A stretch of 64,000 nucleotides of DNA. Origin: Azolla caroliniana. Lineage: Eukaryota > Polypodiophyta. The stretch covers positions 4,774,001-4,838,000 of the forward strand of contig JBHGNT010000001.1 in NCBI GenBank assembly GCA_043228905.1, in the 5' to 3' direction. Of the stretch, positions 12,901 through 25,545 are shown piece after piece (within the stretch, counting starts at the first letter, position 1; each line of letters starts with the position of its first letter). The notes under the pieces are model-generated. The model had not been told where the DNA came from. It did no database searches and saw only the letters and a program-made list of their open reading frames with translations. The translations under genes were made by a program, and so were the position numbers.

Positions 12901-15900
12901 AGAAGGCCATGTTTGGACATTACTCATGTGCAGATTCGACCCATGTCCTAGTCTGTAGCTGAATGAGATCTTTCCTAGTGAATCTGCTAATCACTTGAGT
13001 TAATCAATGCTACAAAACACTGAGCTCTTGATAGCAATAGGAGGGTTAGGGAGACAGAACTGGAAAGTGTGTAGGCAATTATATAAGGTACATTCTGTGT
13101 GTATGTTTACCTACACTCACATATATAAGCCCTCACACGTGTATACATATGGACATGTTTCTATGATGTATATGTAGGAGCAACCAAGAGAGATTGCAGT
13201 GATTGTTCCTTGTACTGTGAAGAAAGAGATGTTTGCCTCCATAAACTCAAAAGGAAATGTTATCATTGTTGTTTGAACAGCCCAAGACAAACCAGCAGAT
13301 GCAGCCAAAACCAACCAAAAGCCAACTAGAAGCATTACTCGAGGTACTTTGCCATCCCCAAGCTAGAGTGACCACAAGTCTGAAGTTAGGTTTTTATAAC
13401 CATCTTGTTAGATATGTACATATCATACAGTTGTACATAGTAATGGTTGCAATGTATTAATATTTATATTGTATTCACATTGCCTTATTAAATATGTGTT
13501 GTGTATGGTTTTGAAACTAGCAGTTTTGTGTATGCTATGCATGTAATGCCTTGATACATGATATTTGTTGGAAATTTGATTTTATCTTTCTCCAGTAGTG
13601 ATACACTTTTCTTGGCTGAATGTTACTTGTTTGTTGCAGGTATGAAGCAGCCCTTGACCCTTGGTTAGCACATTTCTGGAAAGCTCTGGGAAACATCCTT
13701 GGTTTACCATTAGGCCCATCTGTGTATGATAGTTTAAAGCTTGATAATCCAAAATATCATATAACCTACTGTGATAAACAATCTCTCAACTCCGCAGGTA
13801 ATGATGAATTTTCCTTTAAAATGAATTCTTGATTCTATTAACAGAAGGACATGTAATCTAGTTTGGATACAGATAAATATGGAGGATACGATGGTCGACT
13901 GAAAGCATTGTCTATGGTAGATAATGCAGATGGAATTCTTGAGGCTGAAGAATCTAGCGATTCTTTGCCCTTTGGTCCAAGAAATCCATATTTAGCTCGC
14001 GTGGTATGTTAATCAACTTCTACCCTTTAAGGCTTTTAACTAATAAAATTACACCTGCTTTATGGTAGCAATTTGACAGGACCACTCAGGGGTCTGCATT
14101 CTTTATTTCTCCTTCAATAATATAGGTAAAAAATTAAAGATCAGGCATTATTATTAAGATATTGAAGGTTGAGGGAACTTATGAGAAAAATGGCACAAAG
14201 GCATTATTTGAGATGGATTGGTCAAAGATTACATAAACCATATAATAAAATGATATTATGGTTTCTGCTTCTTCTTTTTTATCAAATGTCAATGGAAAGC
14301 AGATGATTTTTCTGTGCAGATATGCAATAAGAAGCTTACAAATAAGCCAGATGAGAGAGATGTTCGGCATATTGAATTTGACCTTGGCAAATCTGTGGGT
14401 TATATTTTTCTCCTTGTTTCCGTGTGTAAATGTTGTCAGTTGTGCTGATTTGGACATAATTTTTCATTTGTTACAGGGGCTGATATATAAGCCAGGTGAC
14501 GTCTTGGCTGTCATGCCATCTCAAAGAGAGGAGGATGTCGATGCCTTTCTTAGTCGATCTAATCTTGATCCTGATCTCCCAATTTTGGTATCACTATGAA
14601 CTACTATTTTCTGTTGGCGATTAATACATGCATTTGTCATGTTTGTTTGTCTTTATTTATGATCAGGTGATTCACTGAAAAAAGGAAATTAGCCATCCTT
14701 TTGAGAACTCACATGCAGAATAATTCTCCTAGTCTTAGGACCTAGAAAGACAAAAAGATTTAGACATGTAACTTATTTGGCAAAAAGACACAATACAAAT
14801 CAGACGTTCTAAATTGTCAAGAAAGTTGAAAGTTAGTGACATTTTCTTGAGTTCTAATATGCCATGATTTTGCTGTGAACACTGAAGAACAATAATGTTA
14901 GCATAGCATTACAAATGTTGACTACAAAAACAACATCAGGGGTTTCTTAAGCCTATTGTCTCTTAGAAGCTAGTGATCAGATTCCATGGTCATCAATGTC
15001 AATTATTTTTGGTAATTGATACAAAGATGGTTTGTTACAGACTGAAATATATTTGGTTGATGAATTGATCAGATAAATGCAGTGAAATTGCGGAATGATT
15101 CCAAAAAGGCTGCTAGAGGCATCTCTAAGCCTGTTACCATTAAGACTATTGTTCAGTACATCATGGACATTGCTTCTGCATCACCAAGACGGTATTTCTT
15201 TGAGGTAATTTTGTTAATATATGTTAACGTTGAAACTAGAAACGCTACAAGAAGTTGCTTTATGAAATAAAACTTTGCTCAATATTAGAATATTGTTTCT
15301 TTCTTAACCTTCGTACATCTAATTAGATTTCCAAAAGGTACATGTTTTAAGCAACACTATATAATATAGCAAAAACATGTCTCACTCGATCCACTGTTAT
15401 GCTTCATGGTTTGTATTTTATAGATATTTTGCCTGAAAATCAGAAAGGTATCACAAAATCTTCTCTTTATGATAGAAAAAATGTTTCCATAATGTCCCTG
15501 TCAATACAAACTATGTATCTAACATTGGAATGCACATTTTCTAAGTTTGTCTGTTGATGTTTCTCAGGTTATTAGCCACTTTGCAACTTCTGAGCATGAG
15601 AAAGAGAAGCTTGAGTATTTTGGCAGACCAGAAGGACGTGATGATCTCTATGAATACAACCAACGAGAGCGCCGCACTGTATTAGAGGTGTATAGATTTT
15701 ACTTTTCCTTGCGTGCGAGGGATATAATAACAAGTTTGGACGTCTCTAGTGATAGGAATAACACATGATTTTATGGTCTCATAAATTTTCATTTTCTCAA
15801 AAGCCAAGGTTAAGACTCAATGGATTGTCAAGTTTTCTGTTTTCTTTTAAGAGAACAGGGCTATATATTATCTGTTTGAAAACTTCTTCAGAGTTACCTT

Positions 15901-17332
15901 GCAGCCTGTTTATGATCTTGTATTTGTCTATTAGATGTTTTGGAGGAAAATATATGTTCTAGTAAATTTTTTATCAATACAAAGTTTCTATGTCTTTTTC
16001 ATTTTCCTGAGCTGTCTTCTTAAAATCATGTTACTACAAAACAGGTTTTGCAAGATTTTCCATCTGTGCAACTGCCCTTTGAATGGCTATTACAAGTAGT
16101 TCCAAGACTGAAGCCAAGACTGTTCTCGATCTCATCCTCATTGCTTGTTCACCCGAACCAAGCACATATCACTGTTGCGGTGCAGAAATGGAGAACACCT
16201 TTGAAAAGGTTACGGTCTGGATTATGCTCAACATGGCTGTCCCAATTGGATCCTCAAAAAGGTAGCCCACAGGAAAAGGAAATTCAGCTTTTAGTTTTTA
16301 TCATCGCATGTATAAAGGAAATTAATGTTTGCATTTGTTGCCATTAATGATATAGAATCGTAAAAAATGTCTTGTTGTGTAGGGACAAATATTAAATGAA
16401 GTTTTATTTCTAGTATTGATTCATGGATAATAAGATGAATATTAGCAAAAAGGCAAAAAAAGGATGGGAAAAAGCTTGTGAATATTCTTTTGCTTGTGGA
16501 GAGACTACAATTAAAATGCCTTTTACTTTTAGTGATCGTTTTTACCTTTCTTATTATGAAGTATATGCTAAATCATATGGTGTTGGGTGGTCCTTTTGGG
16601 TGAAAAATATCATTCTACAACATATGCAGTGCAATCATGCAATACAAAAATAATTCAATGTGCATTTATTGATTTTTTGAATGCATACCTTTTTAGTATG
16701 TGGACTTTGACATGATATACATAGGAAGAGAGCATGAGTAGGGTAATTATTTTGGCAAGACGAAAATCTCATTGAATTTCTATTGCATTGCAGGGAAAGT
16801 ATCTGTTCCAGTGTGGATTAAGCAAGGGAGCATAAGGCTACCACATCCTTCTGTACCTTTACTCCTCGTCGGACCAGGAACAGGGTGCGCACCTTTTCGC
16901 GCTTTCATTGAAGAACGTATTGCCCTCTCTGTATCATCTGAGAAAATTGTCGCCCCAATAATGTTTTTTTTCGGTTGTCGGCATGAGGAACAAGACTTCC
17001 TTTATAAGGAATTTTGGCTTGCACAAACAGAAGACTTTAAGTTACTTTCCCATGGAGTGGGTGGTGGTTTTTTTGTAGCGTTCTCTAGGGATCAGCCACG
17101 TAAGGTGTATGTTCAGCATAAAATTGAAGAGCAATCGCAGAATGTATGGAGAATGTTGCAATCGGGGTGTTCGGTTTATATTGCTGGTTCAGCTCATGAA
17201 ATGCCGGTGGATGTAGGGGATGCTTTAGAGGGTGTGATTGTTAAAGAAGGACATTTATCTAAAGAGAATGCAAAGAGATGGTTGAAACAGTTGGAGAGAT
17301 CAGGGAAATATCATGTGGAGGCTTGGCAGTAG
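9935..17332 (+). CDS. ATR3: NADPH-dependent diflavin oxidoreductase (ATR3/NDOR1/Tah18 type)
   Basis: Twelve exons join through GT-AG introns without breaking frame: 9935-10072, 10584-10661, 10746-10850, 11337-11428, 13640-13797, 13873-14003, 14320-14394, 14477-14587, 15073-15204, 15568-15687, 16045-16261, 16794-17332. The product is 631 residues, close to the family's usual ~600-620. Order of domains: flavodoxin-like FMN domain with SQTGN (13-17), STTGQGD (60-66) and GLGDSSY (97-103); FAD domain with SPRRYFFE (333-340), RLFS (405-408) and GLCSTW (439-444); NADPH domain with GPGTGCAPFR (479-488), FFFGCR, AGSAHEMP and a C-terminal AWQ tail. In the family the enzyme passes electrons from NADPH to the Fe-S protein Dre2/CIAPIN1 for cytosolic Fe-S cluster assembly. 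No membrane anchor is present, unlike cytochrome P450 reductase. Start: the ATG at 9935 gives the expected short N-terminus before the FMN motif. All key motifs are intact. Confidence 0.95.
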
Positions 17333-18940
17333 CAACAAAATTATTTCTCCTTGCAACATCAATGAACCTGACTAACAAAAATGCTTTTTTCTCATATCCT
17401 TGACGATGAGCATGGACATTTGTATCCATTATTTCAGCCATGTAATCAAAGGCATTTATTGTGAGATGAGGAAATTCAGGATATGGAAGACTGATGCTAA
17501 GAGTGGACCAAGAGATGTGTTGGTTGTAATACTTTCGAAGAAAGCTTAAGATAGACGAGAGTAAGGAAAGGCGATTTAGCATTGCATTTGTCATCGGTTG
17601 GTTATGTAGGCTTGGATTCTTTTGACTATCTATAAAATTTGAGAAATTTGACCTTTTACCATTCATTTATATAAGCCAAGGTCATTGACTGACCTTTTAA
17701 TGTGACGTTAGAGTACCTTTATTAAAAACATTTTGGTTTATGAGAAGAAATGAAGGTGCACACAGTACCTTAACATTTGCCAACTATGGAATTTGTCAAT
17801 TTATAAAGAATTAAGGCTATCAAATAGTGTTTAATAATTATCTTATCATACAGTGCTCCTTGTGTACACAAGGAAAGTGGAGTGGAAAAATAAATCTTAA
17901 CAGCTGTTTAGTAGGTTTCAAAGCATTTCATGATGCAATTTGTTTAAATGTTGCCTAATGGTTTGTTTTTTAATAGCATTATTGTGTATTCAGGCAACTT
18001 ATATATAGAAATTACACACATCTCTAAGGAGAGCAACAGTAACAATCATGGTGATGTGATGTGGTCACAATTATGATTTATTTATTCTAAGTTATGCAAT
18101 TGCCTGCAAATGCAGCTTTCTATGAGCATATGGAACAGTTGGTGTGCTCTCTTATTTAGAAATGGAAAACACAACTTACAAGTTCCATGAAAATTTGCAC
18201 ATCTTTCATTACCGAAGGAAGGAACTCATTCTAACAAGCTAGAAAATTGCATACACCACCATTGAAATAGAGTTTGTTATCTTGGAGAAAGTAAATCTTT
18301 TTATTACTAAACCATAGCAATTCCATAGTAGAGATTAGTGCACAATGGTAAGGGCCCATCTAGCCCTTATTGGTGGGCCTTTATAACAATTCTTAAAAGG
18401 CATCAAAGAACCGAATTATGGAGAGGGTTCAGAAATAGTTTTCTTACAAGCATGCCTATGCCTTGCATTTTACTCTATCTTAATTGTATTTTCCTTTAGA
18501 AAAGCATATTAGGCATACCCACCAATAATTGTCCATTGTACTTAGTAACTAATTATGTTTGTCAATGCTTTGGTTGTTTAATCTAAAATCCTTGATGCAT
18601 TTACAAAGGCACTACAAATCAAAGCGGCCTATTAAGTGGATGGTGAAACTTTTAAGCAACTTAGGGATACAAGTTTTAGGTAGATAAAAACTAAAGCAAT
18701 GGAAAGACAAATTCACTTATATAGGGTCCCATATTCTGTGTTTATTATACTCGGCATAGAAAGTGATGTGCGGGTGGTATTAAAAGTATATTTCCTGGAC
18801 CAAATAGATCTATGGAAATGAGATCACAATGCATCATCTAAAAACAGGGATGATTACAAAAAGGTTGTCAATCATCATTGACCTTTATGTTGCCTATCCA
18901 TATTATTTCCACGCTCAAAAACTTTTCACCAAGGTAATAA
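17333..18940. other. Intergenic DNA between ATR3 and the BAHD gene
   Basis: The two genes converge here. AT-rich sequence with stops in all frames. A short stretch at about 18570-18690 reads DAFTKAL followed by a stop, which faintly resembles the end of copia RNase H, but this is too weak to call as a feature. Confidence 0.5.
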
Positions 18941-21299
18941 TCATCGTATGGTTAATGGACTAAAGATTCTCTGAGGATTCATAAAAGCTTGATCGATTTC
19001 TAGTCGATTCATGATGTCTGGCTGTAGAGCCAAGACTGCATCGATGATGTTCCCATGAACATCACTACCAGGAAAGAATATGACTTTTCCCGCATCGTCC
19101 GCACTTGGGCACCGTACTACACAAGGCTTGCCCCAACCGAAGTCAATTTTGAAAACAGGGAAGTTCGGAGAGCTGGATGCCCGGAGGCGTGCACCATTTA
19201 GTGCGCATGTTTTAAAGATGACATCTCGATCGTAGACCTCCAACCAATGGAGCAAACTAAAAAACGCGTCGGTATTACAAGCGAGTATAGATCTATGTAT
19301 GCGTTGGGCTGTCGTGGTGAGGTCCTCATTCTCCAGTTCCCCTACTGTAGCGACTGCGGTTGTCCACATCAATGCATTGCCGAAGTAGGCATTTCCTATG
19401 GGTGGTTCCACTCTTTCTCTCATGTTAACGACAGAAATGAAGGCCACTTTCTTGTCTCTCAAGTGCTCCCTTGCTTTCGTAACATGCTTCCATATGTGGG
19501 CACAAATCGTCTCATAGGTTGTGTTCTCTCCACGTACCTTCATTTTCAACCATTCAATCGTGGCCTTTTCAAACCGGAATGTGTTAATTTTCTTATGATT
19601 CCCTTTAATGACATTTTTCTCTTCATCCTCCACATGCCCGAGGATTAACATGGCTTTACTTGGAGATGGGTTCTCGATTTTCAGTAAAGAACGTGTATGC
19701 ACGGGAGGCATTGAAATGGGTTCACCTCTTGCACACTCTGCCCAAGAATTCATGAAGTGCCACAAGGAGTTTCCATCACAAATGATGTGGCTATGTGCAA
19801 TCCCAAGTGCAATGCCACCACAATCAAACCTCGAAACCTAATTTCTCCAAATTCATAGAAATTTAGAATTGATAAAGGATCTCTGATTCTCTGTATACAC
19901 ACACATGCACGCACGGACACACATGCATATTACCATTGCCTTGTAAATATCACTCTTTGTACTCCGGAAAACAAATGTTAATCTCAAAGTGTAAAACCAT
20001 AGTTGAGGATCAAAATTTTAAGTGTGCATGATCTCAAACTAAAATTTATGAACATATTTCCAATTGATGGAGACTTGAACCCAAAAACACTGATTTTAAA
20101 AAGGATAAGTTTCACAAATACACTACGGTAACCATGATTGCATGCAATATCTTGTGAAAGTGCATGCAATAATTTGCAGTGAAGTTTAGACTCCAAACTC
20201 TCACAGATATATCTTCACATGATGCTTTACCAAATTATGCACAAGTTTACCCCTTACCATGAGAACATTGCTTTAGTATCTCTTTAATAGAGATCAACCA
20301 ACTCTCCTAGTATTGTGATCAAGGAATAATTATGTTTTATTGCCCTTGAGAGGCTACTAATATGGCCTATGGGGCAAAGTAATATGATGAGAGAAATACC
20401 CGTCAATTATAGCTCAGTTGGTAAAGGTTGTCCATTGCAGAATAGGATGAGGTCATGAATGAAATGGGGTGTTATAATGAAATCCCATAACACATGCTTG
20501 CCATATTTTCTAATTCCTTCATGGTAACATAAATTCACTTGGTTTTGTAACAAAATAATCCCTACATTCAGCAATGGCATCTAGTAAAGCAAGTGCATAA
20601 GAGTGAGATTTTGTGCCCAAGCAAAAGGGTTAGTATAAAAACCAAAATAACAAGATTTGTGGTGGTGTTTTGTAGCAGGGAAACAAAATGTGTGTAAAAG
20701 AGAGACATTTAAAAACATAAGGGTGTGGGCAGTGATCACACCTGGACTAACAATGGGGGCACCAAAGCGTAATCCGCGGGCTCGACCCACGGAACTAGTT
20801 GGTTGAAGAAATTTGGTTGGGCCCAGGAGAAGGCGCCATTGCACCAAAGGTCCGCAATCGTGATGCCGCCCTCCACAGTTGCCTCGATGAAAGAAGCTCC
20901 CAAGTCATTACATGCCAGGCGCATGCGTCCATGATCCATCATCATCGGCCCATCAGCACAGATGATACGTCCTGCGAGAGGATAGAAGGCATCGAGGGCC
21001 AAGCCAAGCGAGTGCTTCAGCTTAGCCACTACGTATTCGTGGCAGGGACCAGGACCTGGCGGCAAACTATGCTCATAGAAGAGGAGCCGGCGGTTGAATG
21101 GCATCTCGCGGCACATGATGTCCATAGCCGACAAGAACATTTCTTCTTCGCCTTCGCCTTCTCCGCCGAAGCTGCAGCCGCTCCTGTTCTTCTTCTTCTT
21201 CTTCTTCCTTGTAGCTGGACACACCATCTCTTCCTTCAGCACTCGCACTCTTATCTCTAGCTGCCCGCCGCCATTTCCAGATAGGTCTTGGCTACCCAT
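18941..21299 (-). CDS. BAHD family acyl-CoA-dependent acyltransferase
   Basis: Two exons on the minus strand (21299-20742 and 19837-18941) join in phase 0 through a GT-AG intron at the Gln/Val site common in BAHD genes (LLVQ|VSRFDCGG). The product is 484 residues, slightly longer than the usual 430-470. It has LSAMD early on, LKHSLGLALDAFYPLAGR, the catalytic HxxxD motif as HIICD (His203, Asp207) and DFGWG at about 418-422. BAHD enzymes transfer acyl groups from CoA thioesters to alcohols or amines in specialised or cuticle metabolism. The acceptor cannot be read from sequence. General resemblance to the At3g50280/DCR-like group is from memory. Residues 31-53 carry an unusual low-complexity insert (a Lys run and a Gly-Glu run) produced by trinucleotide expansions. 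Catalytic motifs are intact, so the gene may be functional. Confidence 0.9.
20403..20475 (+). mobile_element. SINE head fragment in the BAHD intron
   Basis: TAGCTCAGTTGGTAAAGG at about 20409 matches a tRNA A-box region. GAGGTCATGAATGAAA about 40 nt later is a decayed B box. The sequence resembles the SINE-like copy at 7166-7305 and lies inside the intron, on the strand opposite to the gene. Confidence 0.5.
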
Positions 21300-21539
21300 C
21301 CCTCTGTCTAGTTTCTCCTCTCTTGCTCTCTTCGCTGATCTGTTGCGTTGCTATCTGTTCTGTGGATATATATCCTCGAATTTTTCAGAGAAAGAAATAT
21401 TCTCGAGGGGAAATCTTCCATTCAAATTCAAATGCTGCAATACCTTTATAATAAAACTTCTATGTAATTCCATTCAAATGCAAATGCTGCAAGACCAAGA
21501 CCTTTACAAAACTTTCAATCCGATCTGACAAACCTTGAA

Positions 21540-21830
21540 AAAGTAAAAGGTTTCCATTGACAATTGGTGGGGTATCAGAGGCATTGGTAAGGTTTGTCCA
21601 ATGGAAACCCGAGGTTGTCCAATGGAGCTAGGTATCTAGGCATTAGTATAAGGTTGTCCATTGGAGACCCAAAGGGAGGTAAGGTTGTCCAATGGAGCTA
21701 GGTATTAAGTCATTGATAAGATTGTCCAATGCAGACCCAAAGGGAAAATTAAGAATTGGCCTAACAGGTATCAAGGCATTGGTAAGGTTGTCCAATAATA
21801 GAAGAGACCCGAGGGGAAAGTTGGATCTTG
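21540..21830 (+). repeat. Minisatellite built from a SINE-head motif
   Basis: The motif AAGGTTGTCCAATGGAG(C/A) recurs about six times with irregular spacing, interleaved with TAGGTATCTAGGCATTAGT-like and ACCCAAAGGGAG-like pieces. The motif is also the segment just after the A box in the SINE copies at 7305 and 20409, so the array probably arose by reiteration of SINE fragments. Confidence 0.6.
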
Positions 21831-23709
21831 AACCTAAGACATTCATCTTAAGACAGTTAGTTTTGATTGCATTCATCTTAGAAAATCCTCTTTCACATGC
21901 AACTTATGGTAGTGGCAAAACAAAGACCATCCTATACAATTTCATTATTCATGGAAAAGATCCTCCTATTCATCATGATTAATACTTTCTTTCCAAGACT
22001 CGTGATGCATGTTTTTAGCTCCAGAATAATTTGTCGTTCTCATAAATAAAATATTGTGTTTCATCTTAACATTCTTCTTGATTAATTAATGAACATAAAT
22101 CCTTCATAAAATGATTGCACGACACTTGTAACCACTATGTCTTATATAGTACTTTGGAGAAAAGAGCTAGGCAACAACCGATCATATAATGGAGTAATCA
22201 AAATTGGTATGCATGATTTTGACATAATTCGATCATGTGGGCATTTTCAAAGTTATACATTTCATGGATATTCAATTTATCATGTTTACACATATGAACC
22301 AAAAGTGATGGTTGGAACTTGCAATGGTTTCCACATCAACAAAAGTCATGAATCCATACTCATTCTATTCTATACCTCCATTGCTAAGGTATGGGAAATT
22401 GATGTTTCAATAATTGATTTTAGATATTCTTCATTGACAATAATATTTGAACTTGTCGCTTGAAATCTAATGGTCAATGTGTTAAGGTCTTCATGTACAT
22501 CAACAAAAAACAATACAAAAGTTGCACATTACAATGAATCAATTGATGCGAACTATTTTGATTGCCTACCTATAGATGACAAATTTCAATTCTTAAATAG
22601 AAATAAGAATTTAATCTACTTGTGCGGCACTAATATTGAGGATTTGGGAGTCATGAACAAATAAAACATTGTGTAGATATATACATATATTTATGATGTT
22701 TTTATTTCTAAATCATGAGAATCATCCTCATTAGCCTCTACTACTTAGGAACCTACATTGCACATCAATTATGGCATATGTTATGTTATGTTTTGGATAT
22801 GCACCTTACAAACTTAATTGTCTAAGGATGAGAGATTTATTCCCCCCCAATCCATGTTGACGAGTAAAAGTTTTCTATTCAAGTCATATGAGGCGTCTCT
22901 TTCAAAATAATTTTACACCTCATGTGACATTTTCAAAGGCCTTGGATGGGTGGATGGCTTTCGAATCCTATTGTTGGTGGGGGCCTAGATTTCATCCTTT
23001 CTATTGAATTTACCAAGAAGCTGCAAGAAATACACAAGGAGAATGAAGACACGTTTAGTTTTTTATTGATATATCCAAGATGCATACACTTGACGAGAAA
23101 TCACAAACAAAGAAGGCCAATAATTGGTATTGGTCTATAATAAAATACGATGCACTTGATTTCAATTTCATATATAATCATATCATTATTTTCATGCAAC
23201 GGGAAGGGGACTCTCATGGTGTATATATACATACAATGATACATATACATATATGTGCTTGTAGGGTTTAGAATCTAGATTTCCATAGTACTCATCTTTA
23301 CATTTATTAATTAATAGTCCAAACTAAATTTCCATGTCTTAGAAACTAAAAAAAGAAATGTAAATTTAAGAGACTTTGTGTGCTTTGCCTTTGTTTACCC
23401 ACCTTTCCCGGACTCTCTCTTTGTAATTGTTGCACGACGTACTTTCTATGTCCATCTTCTTGATCAATAAACATCAAGTATTAAATATCAAAAACAATAT
23501 TTATTTTTATTCATCTAACACATTATTAAATCACACTAACAATACACTTCCAAATGGTTTTTGGTTTTACGAAGACATAATCCTACGAATTCATCTGACC
23601 TCTTCTTAAACAAGAGACTCCCCCCTACATGAACCATGTCAAAGCTCTTGTCAATCTTGCTTATGACACACAGATTCCCAACACATGCTCGTGGAAGAGG
23701 TTTATATGA

Positions 23710-23817
23710 GGGACAAGTTGCCCCATAGCAATAGCAAATACAAAGATATTCAAGGTAAACAAAGGGACAAGTTGCCCCACCGCAATAGCAAATACAAAGA
23801 TATTCAAGGTAAACAAA
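23710..23817. repeat. 54-bp tandem duplication
   Basis: Two almost identical 54-bp units begin at 23710 and 23764 (GGGACAAGTTGCCCCA). The period is a multiple of three, so the minus strand shows an 18-residue repeat, but the surrounding frame is short and I do not treat it as a gene. Confidence 0.85.
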
Positions 23818-24078
23818 GCCAATCAACCATGACCTTGACATGTTGCACGTTGCACCTTCCTAGCGGAACAAAAAATGACTTAACATTGTAGCAACTTTAA
23901 ACTATATAGCCAAATAAAAGAGTTCACATATTGGCAATTGCATTCTGGTGCAACTATGGGGCTATTAATTTACTTCGAAGTCAATAACAATCGGTACCAT
24001 TAGAAGGACAACATCTAGACCTAGTTGTGTGGCTTCAATTTGAGCCCTATTCAAAATGTTCATATGTATAATTAAGAT

Positions 24079-24082
<4 letters not shown>

Positions 24083-24115
<33 letters not shown>
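24083..24115. repeat. GT dinucleotide microsatellite
   Basis: About 16 uninterrupted GT units in intergenic AT-rich DNA. Confidence 0.95.
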
Positions 24116-24117
<2 letters not shown>

Positions 24118-24373
24118 TAAGTGGCAAGCATGTCACATGTTGTCTGCCTTGCAAATAACATGAGTTCATTGGTGGAACATCATGATACATAGAGCATGCT
24201 CTAAAGCTACAATATCTCTAGAGGTACGTGAACCTATTCTTATGTGACCATTGAAAATGTACACACCTTGTAGTTTCCCAAACATGCTACATAGCTATTC
24301 AAAAGGTAGAGTTTCGTAAAAAAATTGCCCCTCTTATATACGTACACATATAGATAGACATAAACATTCATTA

Positions 24374-24376
<3 letters not shown>

Positions 24377-24437
<61 letters not shown>
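24377..24437. repeat. Compound AT/AG microsatellite
   Basis: A run of AT units passes directly into a run of AG units. It lies in a wider region (24340-24740) rich in ATGTATAT-type simple sequence. Confidence 0.95.
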
Positions 24438-24441
<4 letters not shown>

Positions 24442-25545
24442 TGGACATAGACACAATGATAGACATAGGCATGCATATACATGTAACATAAGTGTGTTAA
24501 TCGAGAGATCTAATATCCATCCACAAACTCAGACATAGATATATGTATATACATAGAAAACCGTTTCCATGTTTGTATTTATTTACATATGTAAAACCCA
24601 TTGGTATATGTGTGATATGTCTTTAAAATAAAATATAGGAGTTTGTCGTATGTATGTATCTATCGACATATGTTTATGCCTCCGCATATGTCTATGATCC
24701 ATCAATGTTTATGTATGTATGTATATATATATACATATGTACACAGTACAAACATATGCTTGTCCATGTGTGCGCATGCACATTTATAGGTGTAGAAAGG
24801 CTCAACTATACCACAGAAAGGCAGATTTGGAGTCCTTTTCTTTTGTACAATTTTTTAATTCATCAACGCTGAATATGGACATGTTTATAGTGGTTAAGAC
24901 ACTTTCCTCTCTATTTTTTGTTTTATTTCGTAGATCTGCCGGTTATGCATATCCAAAGCTAGATTTTCTTTTTAAAGAATGTGTAAGAAATGTACATCCC
25001 AGCATTAAGAACATGAATCTTGGTCTATAAAGACAAGAAGGGATGTGCTTGTTAAATGTTGCATTGATTCATGCAACCAATTATCTTACATCCTCACTGA
25101 CATTCTTTAGTACTCCATCACACAAACTCATTGTATGGACATACATAAAAGTATACAACCTGACATAATATAGAATTTGGAAATCCATAGTCTCACTTCT
25201 TTCATCATCATATTGTCCATGACACATATCAAAGATTATCAGTCACAATAATTGATCATTACAAGCACCAAATGGGGTTATTTCCATTTAACCAATGTTG
25301 GCGTTATCAAATGTATCATCATCAAACATACATATAAAGAAGTGCTCTTTACGAGATGAATGTATCATCTTCAAGCATATATTTATAACAAAGGAACTGT
25401 TTTCGATCAACAAATGTTGGTGCTTCATAATATATGTACAATATAAAGACAAAAATCACATGCTTAAACTTTCTTCAATCTAAGAAAATAGGGTCAAGCA
25501 CAAAACCACATGCGGCAAGGCAAGACTATCGATTGAATAAAGCAT

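Larger units (their letters stand above)
21300..25545. other. Intergenic DNA with simple repeats
   Basis: AT-rich, no supportable gene. Contents: a SINE-like minisatellite (21540-21830), a 54-bp tandem duplication (23710-23817), a GT microsatellite (24083-24115), and an AT/AG compound microsatellite (24377-24437). The 21300-21400 end likely includes the BAHD promoter. Confidence 0.6.

Noticed and set aside
18570-18690. Possible end of copia RNase H (DAFTKAL)
   Set aside because: Only seven residues fit and the surroundings do not; too weak.
19247-19648. Plus-strand open frame of 133 codons
   Set aside because: Shadow of the BAHD second exon on the opposite strand.
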